From contig NZ_MWSM01000016.1 of assembly GCF_002087075.1 (NCBI RefSeq), positions 21,203-34,405 on the forward strand: a DNA stretch of 13,203 nucleotides. The letters are read 5' to 3'. Under the pieces are notes generated by a model. The model was given only the letters and a program-made list of their open reading frames with translations. It had not been told where the DNA came from and searched no databases. This stretch comes from Streptococcus pseudopneumoniae ATCC BAA-960 = CCUG 49455 (GTDB lineage: Bacteria; Bacillota; Bacilli; Lactobacillales; Streptococcaceae). Both the position numbers and the translations under genes were made by a program. Positions 1 through 7,109 of this stretch are shown in pieces (positions within the stretch are counted from its first letter, which is position 1; each line of letters opens with the position of its first letter).

Positions 1-55
1 ATATCTACGGTAAGGCGACGCTGACGAGGTTTGAAGAGATTTTCGAAGAATATTA
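1..55 (-). repeat. BOX element, boxA end (cut by window edge)
   Basis: Positions 5-26 match the boxA consensus used for BOX-PCR typing with one difference, and the element ends in the usual TTTTCGAAGAATATTA. Read on the minus strand it begins TAATATTCTTCG, so boxA faces scrR and the rest of the element lies outside the window. The first three bases on the minus strand (53-55) are the TAA stop of scrR, so the element directly abuts or supplies that stop. Confidence 0.88.
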
Positions 56-1018
56 AATACTTTTTCCTGGTAATAATGTAACTGGTAAGAAGTAGCCTGT
101 TGTGGCAACTTCCTTGCCTTCGATTTTTTGCAAGAGTAGGTCAACAGTGAGGCAGGCAATCTCTTTCAAGGGTTGCTTGATAGTAGCCAGTTGAGGGTAG
201 TAATTTTCGATAAAGTAGGTACCATCGTATCCGATGACCTTGAGCTCTTCTGGGACAGAAATGCCCAGTTCTTGAGCGATTTTAATGACCAGAATAGCTG
301 TCAAATCATCTGAAGCAAAGATGGCATCTGGCTTTTGTCGAGTCAAGATATTCTTGATTTCCATTTCTTTTCTGACGGGAGAAAAGTCACTGGAAACATT
401 GATAATAGGAGCTTTTGGGAGTACAGATGCAAAACCAGCGTGGCGTAGTCCAGTTGGCGAATTGGAATTGTCATTCCCTGTAATCATGATGATAGAGTGG
501 GCGCCTGTCTTAACCAAGGTCTGGGCAGCAAGAACACCACCAGCATAGTTGTCAGAGGAGACGACAGGGATGTCTGGCGATAGGTTTCGGTCAAAGGAAA
601 TAATCGGTGCTGTCACACGATTGTAGTCTTCAATTCCCAAGTTGTGACTACCCGAAATGATGCCGTCCACCTGATTGGCTTCCAACATTTCGATGTATTC
701 GCGTTCCTTCTCAGAGTCGTGTTCGCTGTTGCAGATGATAGTCTTGTACCCATTTTTAAAGAGTTGGTGTTCCAGCTTATCAATCAATTCCGCATAGAAA
801 ACGTTGGAAATATTGGGGAAAATCAAGCCGATTAACTTAGCTGATTTTCCTTGCAGACTGCGAGCTAGGTTGTTGGGTTTATAGCCCAATTCCCGCATGG
901 CTTCATTGACTTTTTGGATGGTTTTCTCAGAGAGATACCCTTTTTTATTGATAACCCGAGAAACGGTAGTAGGGCTGACGCCTGCAAGTTTGGCGACATC
1001 AGTTAGTTTTGCGACCAT
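53..1018 (-). CDS. scrR: Sucrose operon repressor, LacI family (ScrR)
   Basis: A 321-residue LacI/GalR-type repressor. Residues 1-50 form the DNA-binding helix-turn-helix and hinge (TDVAKLAGVSPTTVSRVIN, then the hinge around YKPNNLARSL). The rest is the periplasmic-binding-protein-like effector and dimerisation domain (KLIGLIFPNISNVFYAELI, then VDGIISG, then VIGYDGT). The ATG at 1018 lies inside the end of scrB (20-nt overlap), so the two are co-transcribed and translation is probably coupled. Its position next to scrB/scrA identifies it as the sucrose repressor; family members release operators when sucrose or a derivative is present. Being in the operon it represses would give negative autoregulation. 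The TAA stop is the first triplet of the BOX element at 1-55. The length is normal for the family, so it is not truncated. Confidence 0.93.
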   Translation of the reverse strand: MVAKLTDVAKLAGVSPTTVSRVINKKGYLSEKTIQKVNEAMRELGYKPNNLARSLQGKSAKLIGLIFPNISNVFYAELIDKLEHQLFKNGYKTIICNSEHDSEKEREYIEMLEANQVDGIISGSHNLGIEDYNRVTAPIISFDRNLSPDIPVVSSDNYAGGVLAAQTLVKTGAHSIIMITGNDNSNSPTGLRHAGFASVLPKAPIINVSSDFSPVRKEMEIKNILTRQKPDAIFASDDLTAILVIKIAQELGISVPEELKVIGYDGTYFIENYYPQLATIKQPLKEIACLTVDLLLQKIEGKEVATTGYFLPVTLLPGKSI

Positions 1019-2453
1019 AATCTAATTCATAGTAAGTTCCAGTTGGGTTTCCAGATTTGATCAGGATACCATTTTGGTACGCATGTGGGAAGACACGACC
1101 AGAAAATACTTTTTCTCCTTTATTGATGAAAATTTCTAAGACAGAGTTATCGATGAAAATCGTAGCAGTAGTGGCTTGGTTATCGATTGGGCAAGAGCGT
1201 GTAGTTCCAAATTCTTGGGAATACTGTTCTCCAGCCTGGCTACGATCTACTGTTACTTGACCATTTACAAGGTCAAAGTTGATGGAAAGTCCCTTGCCTT
1301 CTTTATCAGCAAGTAAGACAATCTCGCTCTGGCTATTGGCTTCCAAGTTGAGTTCGAGTTCGTAAGTGTTCTTGGTTTGGGCACGGTTTGAGAAAGGTTC
1401 TTCAGAAGCACGAAGGTCCTTGATAGCTGCGACTGGGTATTGGTAGAGTTTGCCGTTTTTGATAGTCAGTTCCTTGACCAAAGAGAAGGTTCCTTGGTGA
1501 TCAAAACGGTCAGATGGATATGAAACATCAGGCAAGCCAAGCCAGCTAACAGCTAGAGCACGTCCATCAGGAGCGTTGAAGGCTTGAGTTGCATAGGCTT
1601 CGAAACCATAGTCCATGTTTTGAAGTTGAGATACATCTACCATTTTAGCATTTTCAGGGTCAAAGGAAGCCCCAATCTTATACATATTTGGAAAGATATT
1701 ATCGTAGTCTAGAACTCTCTTATCCAATCCTTGTGGGCAGTAGAGAAGGACAGGTTGTTCCCCTACAAAGACCAGATTTGGACATTCCATCATGTAGGCA
1801 GTACGGTCGTTAGCAAAGTCAAGGTCGCCAACAGCTTGCCAGTTTGTATAGTCGTTGTCTACAGCCTTGTAGAGACGGACGAAGCCTTTTTTCTCCAAGT
1901 CCTGTCCACCGACGATAGCATAGTATTGTCCCTTGAAGTTAAAAATTTGCGGGTCGCGGAAGTGGTCAGTAGAGTCTGCTGGTTGGTCAATCAAAATCTT
2001 GTCAATCTTTGTAACCTTGCCATCCTTATCCATCAAAGCCCCAATCTGGTATGGATGACGGATCCAGTTTTCATCACGGACATTTCCTGTATAGAATAGG
2101 AACAAGTTATCGGCAAACTGCATGGCAGAACCAGAGTAGGCACCGTGGCTATCTAATGGAGTATCAGGCAAAACTTTGACACCAGTTTCTGTGAAGTGAA
2201 CCAAATCCTCACTTTCCAACTGCACCCAAGATTTCAAACCGTGGGCTGCACCGAAAGGAAAGTTTTGATAAAAAACAATCCACTTCCCATCAAAGTAAGA
2301 AAAGCCATTTGGGTCGTTGAGAAGTCCTGTTTTTGGCTCAACATGGTAATGAGTATGCCATGGAGATTGTGCCATGTTTTCTTTTATATTTTGAATTTCT
2401 TCTTGCGTCCAATCTTGATAAAGTCTGTAACGACGCTCAGTAGTCCATTCCAT
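999..2453 (-). CDS. scrB: Sucrose-6-phosphate hydrolase, GH32 (ScrB)
   Basis: A 484-residue cytoplasmic GH32 beta-fructosidase that splits sucrose-6-phosphate, delivered by ScrA, into glucose-6-phosphate and fructose. The three GH32 signatures are present: LNDPNG with the nucleophile Asp47, FRDP with transition-state stabiliser Asp167, and MECPN with acid/base Glu223. The N-terminal five-bladed propeller is followed by the C-terminal beta-sandwich (from about residue 350). There is no signal peptide, as expected for an enzyme acting on an intracellular phosphorylated sugar. The ATG at 2453 has a strong GGAGGA site at 2462-2467 (spacing 8). Two other ATGs lie 4 and 8 bases upstream, out of frame with it. 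The gene overlaps scrR by 20 nt and diverges from scrA across a shared control region. Confidence 0.95.
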   Translation of the reverse strand: MEWTTERRYRLYQDWTQEEIQNIKENMAQSPWHTHYHVEPKTGLLNDPNGFSYFDGKWIVFYQNFPFGAAHGLKSWVQLESEDLVHFTETGVKVLPDTPLDSHGAYSGSAMQFADNLFLFYTGNVRDENWIRHPYQIGALMDKDGKVTKIDKILIDQPADSTDHFRDPQIFNFKGQYYAIVGGQDLEKKGFVRLYKAVDNDYTNWQAVGDLDFANDRTAYMMECPNLVFVGEQPVLLYCPQGLDKRVLDYDNIFPNMYKIGASFDPENAKMVDVSQLQNMDYGFEAYATQAFNAPDGRALAVSWLGLPDVSYPSDRFDHQGTFSLVKELTIKNGKLYQYPVAAIKDLRASEEPFSNRAQTKNTYELELNLEANSQSEIVLLADKEGKGLSINFDLVNGQVTVDRSQAGEQYSQEFGTTRSCPIDNQATTATIFIDNSVLEIFINKGEKVFSGRVFPHAYQNGILIKSGNPTGTYYELDYGRKTN

Positions 2454-2491
2454 TCATTCATTCCTCCAAAAATCTTATCACATTTAATAGT

Positions 2492-2505
2492 AACCGTTTT
2501 CGGTT
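2492..2505. promoter_or_regulatory. Palindromic operator candidate, scrB leader
   Basis: The sequence is AACCG-TTTT-CGGTT, a perfect 5-bp inverted repeat around four T. It lies between the proposed scrB -10 and the scrB ribosome binding site, where a bound repressor would block transcription. Position and symmetry fit a ScrR or other LacI-family site, but its sequence differs from the two AAACGCTT sites nearby, so a different regulator is possible. Confidence 0.45.
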
Positions 2506-2519
2506 AAAAAAGCAAGTCT

Positions 2520-2559
2520 TTTATGTTAAAAAAGAGGAAAAACTGTCAAACGCTTATCA
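2520..2559 (-). promoter_or_regulatory. scrB-scrR promoter with overlapping LacI-type operator
   Basis: On the minus strand a consensus -35 TTGACA (2544-2549) sits inside the 16-bp element TGATAAGCGTTTGACA (2544-2559). A weak AT-rich -10 lies around 2520-2527 (ACATAA at 17-nt spacing). The element matches one in the scrA promoter at 12 of 16 positions, with the same overlap of its 3' end with the -35 box. The central CG is typical of LacI-family operators, so ScrR is the obvious candidate. The -10 is the least certain part. Confidence 0.6.
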
Positions 2560-2727
2560 TAAAACAAATGCAGGAAATCGATCAAATTTTCACGAAAATG
2601 TGAAAGATAATGAAATGAAATCCTTTTTAACCAAGATTTCAAACTTATTTTTTCAAGGAATACCTGAGAAAACAGTCAAAAACAATCAATCTAAAGCGTG
2701 CCCACTAAGTGGATAGAATATTTTTTC

Positions 2728-2765
2728 TGCAAAACGCTTGACATATTTCTAAAACATGATAAAAT
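2728..2765 (+). promoter_or_regulatory. scrA promoter with overlapping LacI-type operator
   Basis: The -35 TTGACA (2738-2743) and -10 TAAAAT (2760-2765) are 16 nt apart. The -35 is the 3' end of TGCAAAACGCTTGACA (2728-2743), the partner of the operator in the scrB promoter. Repressor bound here would cover the RNA polymerase -35 contact. The predicted transcript starts near 2772 and has a leader of about 60 nt. Confidence 0.68.
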
Positions 2766-2783
2766 AATAGTCGTAAGGGTGTA

Positions 2784-2797
2784 TAAAATCGCTTTCA
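2784..2797. promoter_or_regulatory. cre-like site (CcpA) downstream of scrA promoter
   Basis: On the minus strand the sequence reads TGAAAGCGATTTTA, matching the cre consensus TGWAARCGNTTNCA at 13 of 14 positions (the C near the end is T). It lies about 12 nt downstream of the predicted scrA start of transcription, where CcpA binding typically causes carbon catabolite repression. It could also be a third ScrR-type site, since both families share the central CG. Confidence 0.55.
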
Positions 2798-2834
2798 AAC
2801 AAGAACAAAATGTTATATAAGGAGATTTTTGCAA

Positions 2835-4721
2835 ATGAACAATCAGGAAATTGCAAAAAAAGTCATCGATGCCTTGGGCGGACGTGAAAATGTCAACAGT
2901 GTTGCCCACTGTGCGACTCGTCTACGTGTCATGGTCAAAGATGAGGGGAAAATCAATAAAGAAGTAATTGAGAATTTGGAAAAAGTTCAAGGTGCTTTCT
3001 TTAACTCAGGTCAATACCAAATCATCTTTGGTACTGGTACCGTTAACAAAATGTACGATGAAGTTGTTGCACTTGGTTTGTCAACATCATCTAAAGATGA
3101 CATGAAAGCAGAAGCTGCTAAACAAGGGAATTGGTTCCAACGTGCTATCCGTACTTTCGGTGACGTTTTCGTTCCAATCATCCCAGTTATCGTAGCGACA
3201 GGTCTCTTCATGGGTGTGCGTGGTCTCTTGACTGCTCTTGGAATGACACTTCCAGCTGACGTGACAACTTACACTCAAATCTTGACAGATACAGCCTTCA
3301 TTATCTTACCAGGTTTGGTTGTGTGGTCAACCTTCCGTGTATTCGGTGGAAATCCTGCCGTTGGTATCGTTCTTGGTATGATGCTTGTTTCTGCCTCACT
3401 TCCAAACGCTTGGGCAGTCGCTTCAGGTGGTGAAGTAACAGCCATGAACTTCTTTGGTTTCATCCCTGTTGTTGGTTTGCAAGGTTCCGTTCTTCCAGCC
3501 TTCATCATCGGAGTTGTCGGAGCTAAATTTGAAAAAGCTGTCCGCAAGGTTGTTCCAGATGTCATCGACCTCTTAGTAACGCCATTTGTGACACTTTTGG
3601 TCATGTCTATCCTTGGACTCTTTGTCATTGGACCAGTCTTCCATGTCGTTGAAAACTACATCCTTATCGCTACAAAAGCGATCCTTAGCTTGCCATTTGG
3701 TTTTGGTGGTTTCTTGATTGGTGGGGTTCACCAATTGATCGTCGTGTCAGGTGTGCACCACATCTTCAACTTGCTTGAAGTGCAATTGCTTGCTGCTGAC
3801 CATGCTAACCCATTCAATGCTATCATCACTGCTGCTATGACAGCTCAAGGTGCTGCGACTGTTGCGGTTGGTGTTAAAACAAAAAATCCAAAACTAAAAA
3901 CACTTGCTTTCCCAGCTGCTCTTTCTGCCTTCCTCGGTATTACAGAGCCTGCTATCTTCGGGGTGAATTTGCGCTTCCGTAAACCATTCTTCCTTTCATT
4001 GATTGCTGGTGCAATCGGTGGTGGATTGGCTTCAATCCTTGGACTTGCTGGTACTGGTAATGGTATCACCATCATCCCTGGTACAATGCTTTACATCGGT
4101 AACGGACAACTTGTCCAATACCTTCTTATGGTAGCTGTATCATTTGCCCTTGGTTTTGCTCTTACTTACATGTTTGGTTATGAGGATGAAAAAGAAGTTG
4201 CTACTGAAGTAGAGACAGAACGTTTGGTCCAAGAAGAAACAACTGGTAACATTCCAGCAGCTCTTCAAAATGAAACACTTGTAACTCCTATCGTTGGTGA
4301 TGTTGTAGCTCTTGCTGATGTCAATGACCCAGTCTTCTCAAGTGGAGCTATGGGACAAGGTATCGCTGTGAAACCAAGTCAAGGTGTGGTCTATGCACCA
4401 GCTGATGCGGAAGTTTCAATTGCCTTTCCAACAGGACACGCTTTTGGTTTGAAAACAACTGATGGCGCTGAAGTCTTGATCCACGTTGGTATTGACACTG
4501 TATCTATGAACGGTGACGGTTTTGAAGCAAAAGTTGCTCAAGGTGACAAGGTGAAAGCTGGCGATGTTCTTGGAACATTTGACTCAAACAAAATCGCTGC
4601 AGCTGGTCTTGATGATACAACAATGGTTATCGTTACAAATACAGCTGACTACGCTTCAGTAACTCCAGTCGCAACAGGTTCAGTTGCGAAGGGGGATGCT
4701 GTGATCGAAGTGAAAATCTAA
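2835..4721 (+). CDS. scrA: Sucrose-specific PTS enzyme IIBCA (ScrA)
   Basis: A 628-residue membrane PTS permease that imports sucrose and delivers it as sucrose-6-phosphate. Domain order is B-C-A. IIB covers about residues 1-80, with phospho-acceptor Cys26 in the motif HCATRLR. The membrane IIC domain covers about 105-450, with several hydrophobic helices and the conserved GITEPAIFG. The C-terminal IIA-Glc-like domain has the paired histidines His535 (GHAFGL) and His550 (LIHVGIDTV), 15 residues apart as in E. coli IIA-Glc, with His550 the expected phospho-acceptor. The ATG at 2835 has AAGGAG at 2819-2824 (spacing 10); a TTG at 2829 in the same frame is only 4 nt from that site and is unlikely. 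Sucrose rather than trehalose or a beta-glucoside is inferred mainly from the neighbours scrB, scrR and scrK. Confidence 0.94.
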   Translation: MNNQEIAKKVIDALGGRENVNSVAHCATRLRVMVKDEGKINKEVIENLEKVQGAFFNSGQYQIIFGTGTVNKMYDEVVALGLSTSSKDDMKAEAAKQGNWFQRAIRTFGDVFVPIIPVIVATGLFMGVRGLLTALGMTLPADVTTYTQILTDTAFIILPGLVVWSTFRVFGGNPAVGIVLGMMLVSASLPNAWAVASGGEVTAMNFFGFIPVVGLQGSVLPAFIIGVVGAKFEKAVRKVVPDVIDLLVTPFVTLLVMSILGLFVIGPVFHVVENYILIATKAILSLPFGFGGFLIGGVHQLIVVSGVHHIFNLLEVQLLAADHANPFNAIITAAMTAQGAATVAVGVKTKNPKLKTLAFPAALSAFLGITEPAIFGVNLRFRKPFFLSLIAGAIGGGLASILGLAGTGNGITIIPGTMLYIGNGQLVQYLLMVAVSFALGFALTYMFGYEDEKEVATEVETERLVQEETTGNIPAALQNETLVTPIVGDVVALADVNDPVFSSGAMGQGIAVKPSQGVVYAPADAEVSIAFPTGHAFGLKTTDGAEVLIHVGIDTVSMNGDGFEAKVAQGDKVKAGDVLGTFDSNKIAAAGLDDTTMVIVTNTADYASVTPVATGSVAKGDAVIEVKI

Positions 4722-4739
4722 TCAATCCTCTTTAATGTG

Positions 4740-4771
4740 AAAACGAACAAATGACATGTTTGTTCGTTTTT
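4740..4771 (+). terminator. scrA terminator
   Basis: A 12-bp perfect stem AAAACGAACAAA / TTTGTTCGTTTT (4740-4751 and 4759-4770) with a 7-nt loop and a short T tail, 18 nt after the scrA stop. It separates scrA from scrK, which has its own promoter. Confidence 0.85.
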
Positions 4772-4837
4772 GCTTGAATGGTAAGATTTACAGAGGAAAA
4801 TCTAAAAAATAGAGAAATTTAGACTTTCGAAATATGC

Positions 4838-4843
4838 TATAAT
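4838..4843 (+). promoter_or_regulatory. scrK promoter, extended -10
   Basis: A perfect TATAAT at 4838-4843 preceded by TG one base upstream (TGCTATAAT), an extended -10. No good -35 lies at 16-18 nt, which extended -10 promoters tolerate. The start of transcription would be near 4850, giving a leader of about 20 nt. No LacI-type or cre site is visible here, so scrK may be expressed without the sucrose switch. Confidence 0.68.
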
Positions 4844-4870
4844 AAAGAAAATAAAAACAAGAGGTTTATC

Positions 4871-5758
4871 ATGACAAAATTATATGGAAGCTTGGAAGCG
4901 GGCGGTACAAAGTTTGTCTGTGCTGTCGGTGATGAAAACTTTAACGTTGTAGAAAAAACACAATTTCCAACAACAACTCCAATCGAAACAATCGATAAAA
5001 CCATCGAGTTCTTCTCAAAATTCGATAACCTTGCTGGTCTTGCAGTTGGTTCATTTGGTCCGATTGATATTGATAAAAACTCAAAAACTTATGGCTTTAT
5101 CACGACGACTCCAAAACCTCACTGGGCAAATGTGGATTTGCTTGGTGCCCTTCGTCGCGCCCTCAACGTGCCAATGTACTTCACTACAGACGTAAACAGC
5201 TCTGCTTACGGTGAAGTGGTTGCCCGTAACAATGCTGGCGGTCGTATCGAAAACTTGCTTTACTACACAATCGGTACAGGTATCGGTGCAGGTGTTATCC
5301 AACGTGGTGAGTTTATCGGTGGTGTGGGTCACCCTGAGATGGGTCATTATTATGTTGCTAGACACCCAATGGACATTGAAAAAGAGTTTAAGGGTGTTTG
5401 TCCTTTCCACAAGGGATGTCTGGAAGGCTATGCAGCTGGTCCAAGTTTGGAAGCTCGTACAGGTGTTCGTGGGGAAAACATTGAGCTCAACAATCCTGTC
5501 TGGGATGTCCAAGCCTACTATATCGCTCAAGCTGCGGTTAATGCGACAGTGACTTTCCGCCCAGACGTGATTGTCTTTGGTGGAGGGGTCATGGCTCAAC
5601 AACACATGCTGGACCGTGTCCGTGAGAAATTTACATCTCTTCTTAATGGTTACCTACCAGTACCTGATGTGCGTGATTACATCGTCACTCCAGCAGTCGC
5701 AGGAAATGGTTCTGCCACTCTTGGAAACTTTGTCCTTGCAAAAGAAGTTTCAAAATAA
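4871..5758 (+). CDS. scrK: Fructokinase, ROK family (ScrK)
   Basis: A 295-residue ROK-family sugar kinase that phosphorylates the fructose released by ScrB to fructose-6-phosphate. The N-terminal phosphate loop reads LEAGGTKFVCAVGD (8-21), followed by the catalytic Asp107 in TTDVNSSAYGE, the glycine-rich IGTGIGAGV (about 134-142) and GVGHPEMGH. The ROK zinc site is complete: a His in the GHPEMGH segment (154-158), Cys177, His180 and Cys183 in CPFHKGC. The length is usual for bacterial ROK fructokinases. The ATG at 4871 follows GAGG at 4861-4864. The gene ends against a hairpin that overlaps the last base of its stop codon. Confidence 0.93.
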   Translation: MTKLYGSLEAGGTKFVCAVGDENFNVVEKTQFPTTTPIETIDKTIEFFSKFDNLAGLAVGSFGPIDIDKNSKTYGFITTTPKPHWANVDLLGALRRALNVPMYFTTDVNSSAYGEVVARNNAGGRIENLLYYTIGTGIGAGVIQRGEFIGGVGHPEMGHYYVARHPMDIEKEFKGVCPFHKGCLEGYAAGPSLEARTGVRGENIELNNPVWDVQAYYIAQAAVNATVTFRPDVIVFGGGVMAQQHMLDRVREKFTSLLNGYLPVPDVRDYIVTPAVAGNGSATLGNFVLAKEVSK

Positions 5759-5799
5759 ACCACAAAATCCGCTTGGGAAACCAAACGGATTTTGTGGTT
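5758..5799. terminator. scrK terminator hairpin (copy 1 of a repeated hairpin)
   Basis: The outer stem AACCACAAAATCCG / CGGATTTTGTGGTT (5758-5771, 5786-5799) is perfect over 14 bp, and GCTTGG / CCAAAC can extend it around a GAAA loop. It starts on the last base of the scrK stop. There is no run of T after the stem on the plus strand, only TTTT inside it, so efficiency is uncertain. The inner 30 bp recur at 6041-6070 with one difference. Confidence 0.7.
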
Positions 5800-5814
5800 G
5801 CAAATAATATTTTT

Positions 5815-5968
5815 GAGCCTTTCCTTAAGTGATTACGGACGGTAGCGACTTTCTTCGAAATTCCATACCTAAACTTTGAGCCTAATGTCTCAAAGTTTCC
5901 GAATACCTGAAACCATTAGATTTCAGGTGTTTCTATCACGGCGGAAAGGCTAGGTAAGTCCTCGCCTT
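5815..5968. ncRNA. Candidate structured RNA between scrK and the DedA-like gene
   Basis: Nested complementary segments predict a multi-branched fold. The closing stem is AGCCTTTCC (5816-5824) with GGAAAGGCT (5943-5951), 9 bp. Inside it GTGAT (5829-5833) pairs with ATCAC (5935-5939), enclosing two perfect hairpins: AAACTTTGAG/CTCAAAGTTT (5871-5880, 5889-5898) and ACCTGAAA/TTTCAGGT (5905-5912, 5921-5928), each with an 8-nt loop. A competing hairpin AAGGC..GCCTT (5946-5968) would use the same bases as the closing stem. No open frame covers it. It brings to mind the 'asd' structured RNA family of lactic acid bacteria, but I cannot confirm that, nor which strand is transcribed. Confidence 0.5.
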
Positions 5969-6039
5969 ATTATCGAAAGATATGCATGATTTCCATACCA
6001 AAGTATATTTAGTATTAAGCTATAGTTAATCTACGCTTT

Positions 6040-6072
6040 AAAAATCCACTTGGGAAACCAAACGGATTTTTT
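6040..6072 (-). terminator. Terminator of the DedA-like gene (copy 2 of the repeated hairpin)
   Basis: On the minus strand AAATCCGTTTGG pairs with CCAAGTGGATTT (12 bp with two G-T pairs) around a TTTCC loop and is followed by TTTTT, only 5 nt after the stop of the leftward gene. On the plus strand it can also fold, with a GAAA loop and TTTTTT tail. It repeats the scrK hairpin at 29 of 30 inner positions. Confidence 0.82.
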
Positions 6073-6077
6073 ACGTG

Positions 6078-6695
6078 TCAAAGCATTTGCCAGAAAAAGT
6101 CAATAATATAGGTCAGACCGTAGGTATAAACCACGAGGGTAAAGGGCTTAGTCAGAATGATGATGGTCATGTAGCGCTTGAAACTCATCTTGGTCAGGGC
6201 AGCCAGCATACAGAGAAAGTCAGCTGGGCTAATGGGCCAAATCATCATAAAAATAAAGAAACGGTCAAAACGATTGCCTTTATCTAGCCAGCCGATGTAC
6301 TTGTCGTAGGTGCGCTTGCTGACGACAGACTGGACAAAGGCAGCCCCGTAGAGGCGCACCAGATAAAAGATAATGGCACAGCCAATCACGATGCCGATAT
6401 AGTTGTAGATAGTCCCGATGATGTGACCGTAGATAAAGACACCAGCCACCGAGGTCAAGGCCCCAGGAATGATAGGGACGACTGTCTGTAAAATCTGTAA
6501 AAAGATAAAGAGAGGTGGACCCCAGATGCCTGCCTGCTGGATAAAGGCAGAGAGGGTTTCCTTGGATTGTAAAATCCCAGCCTGATAAGCCCAAATACAG
6601 AAAATCAAACTCCCAACCCCACCGACAATCGATGAGATATTGATAACTCGCTGCAGAAGGGGAGAAACAGCTTTCATTTGTTTATCCTGTGACAT
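6078..6695 (-). CDS. TVP38/TMEM64 family (DedA superfamily) membrane protein
   Basis: A 205-residue integral membrane protein with the VTT/SNARE-associated domain of the DedA superfamily. A first helix at about 18-38 is followed by hydrophobic segments near 60-90 (with the re-entrant-loop motif VPIIPGALTSVAGVFIYG at 73-90), 92-118, 145-168 (FMMIWPISPADFLCMLAAL) and 175-200. The two proline-containing re-entrant loops are the family hallmark. Bacterial members are linked to lipid-carrier recycling and envelope homeostasis; the exact substrate of this one is unknown. The ATG at 6695 has GAGGAG ending 5 nt upstream. It is monocistronic with its own promoter and terminator and converges on scrK. 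No functional link with sucrose use is apparent. Confidence 0.85.
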   Translation of the reverse strand: MSQDKQMKAVSPLLQRVINISSIVGGVGSLIFCIWAYQAGILQSKETLSAFIQQAGIWGPPLFIFLQILQTVVPIIPGALTSVAGVFIYGHIIGTIYNYIGIVIGCAIIFYLVRLYGAAFVQSVVSKRTYDKYIGWLDKGNRFDRFFIFMMIWPISPADFLCMLAALTKMSFKRYMTIIILTKPFTLVVYTYGLTYIIDFFWQML

Positions 6696-6723
6696 GTAAA
6701 CTCCTCATAGATAGTATATTTCT

Positions 6724-6729
6724 ACTATA
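6724..6729 (-). promoter_or_regulatory. Promoter -10 of the DedA-like gene
   Basis: On the minus strand TATAGT is preceded by TGG (TGGTATAGT), an extended -10, about 28 nt upstream of the start codon. No convincing -35 box is seen. Confidence 0.55.
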
Positions 6730-6790
6730 CCATATTTTGGAGGAGAAAGGGGGAATGAGTCTTTTTTGATAAGGAATAGAAAGTAAATAG

Positions 6791-6975
6791 CCCTTCGAGA
6801 CTTAGAATAGGTCTGTCAACTAAAGGTTATATGCATTCTAGGTTTCGAATAATCGCAATTCCATAAATTTAAAAGCATTCTAAGTTTCGAATAGCTTATC
6901 TGAGATAATTTTGAGGCATTCGCGCTTTCGAATAGTCATTTTCCCTAAAGTTTAGATGTATTCTGAAGCTAGAAA
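6791..6975 (+). repeat. Degenerate ~42-bp tandem repeat with one inverted unit
   Basis: Units sharing GCATTCTAAGTTTCGAATAG start at 6833, 6875 and 6916, with a weaker one at 6959, giving periods of 42, 41 and 43. Similarity extends into the preceding AAA/TTT-rich half of each period, so this is a tandem array rather than a repeat-spacer array. A copy of the core lies in inverted orientation at 6791-6810. Each core begins ATTC and ends GAAT, so it is partly palindromic. No gene lies between 6730 and 7109. Confidence 0.7.
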
Positions 6976-7109
6976 GACTAAAATCTAAAAGTAGTAAGAG
7001 TCTCTCTCTGATGGACGTAATTTATGGCTAGTATGAATCCTTTGAATTGTTAGTTAATTTTAATATTAATCAGTTCTGAAATAATTACTAAATATAGTTA
7101 GATGGTGAA

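Noticed and set aside
2829..2834. TTG at 2829 as scrA start
   Set aside because: It is only 4 nt from the AAGGAG site, while the ATG at 2835 is at a workable spacing and gives the usual IIB N-terminus.
5081..5605. Leftward 174-codon open frame inside scrK
   Set aside because: It lies antisense to a clearly functional kinase whose codons explain the sequence; no motifs.
6833..6975. CRISPR array
   Set aside because: Units are diverged, similarity continues through the intervening segments, there are only four, and no cas gene is near. A tandem repeat fits better.
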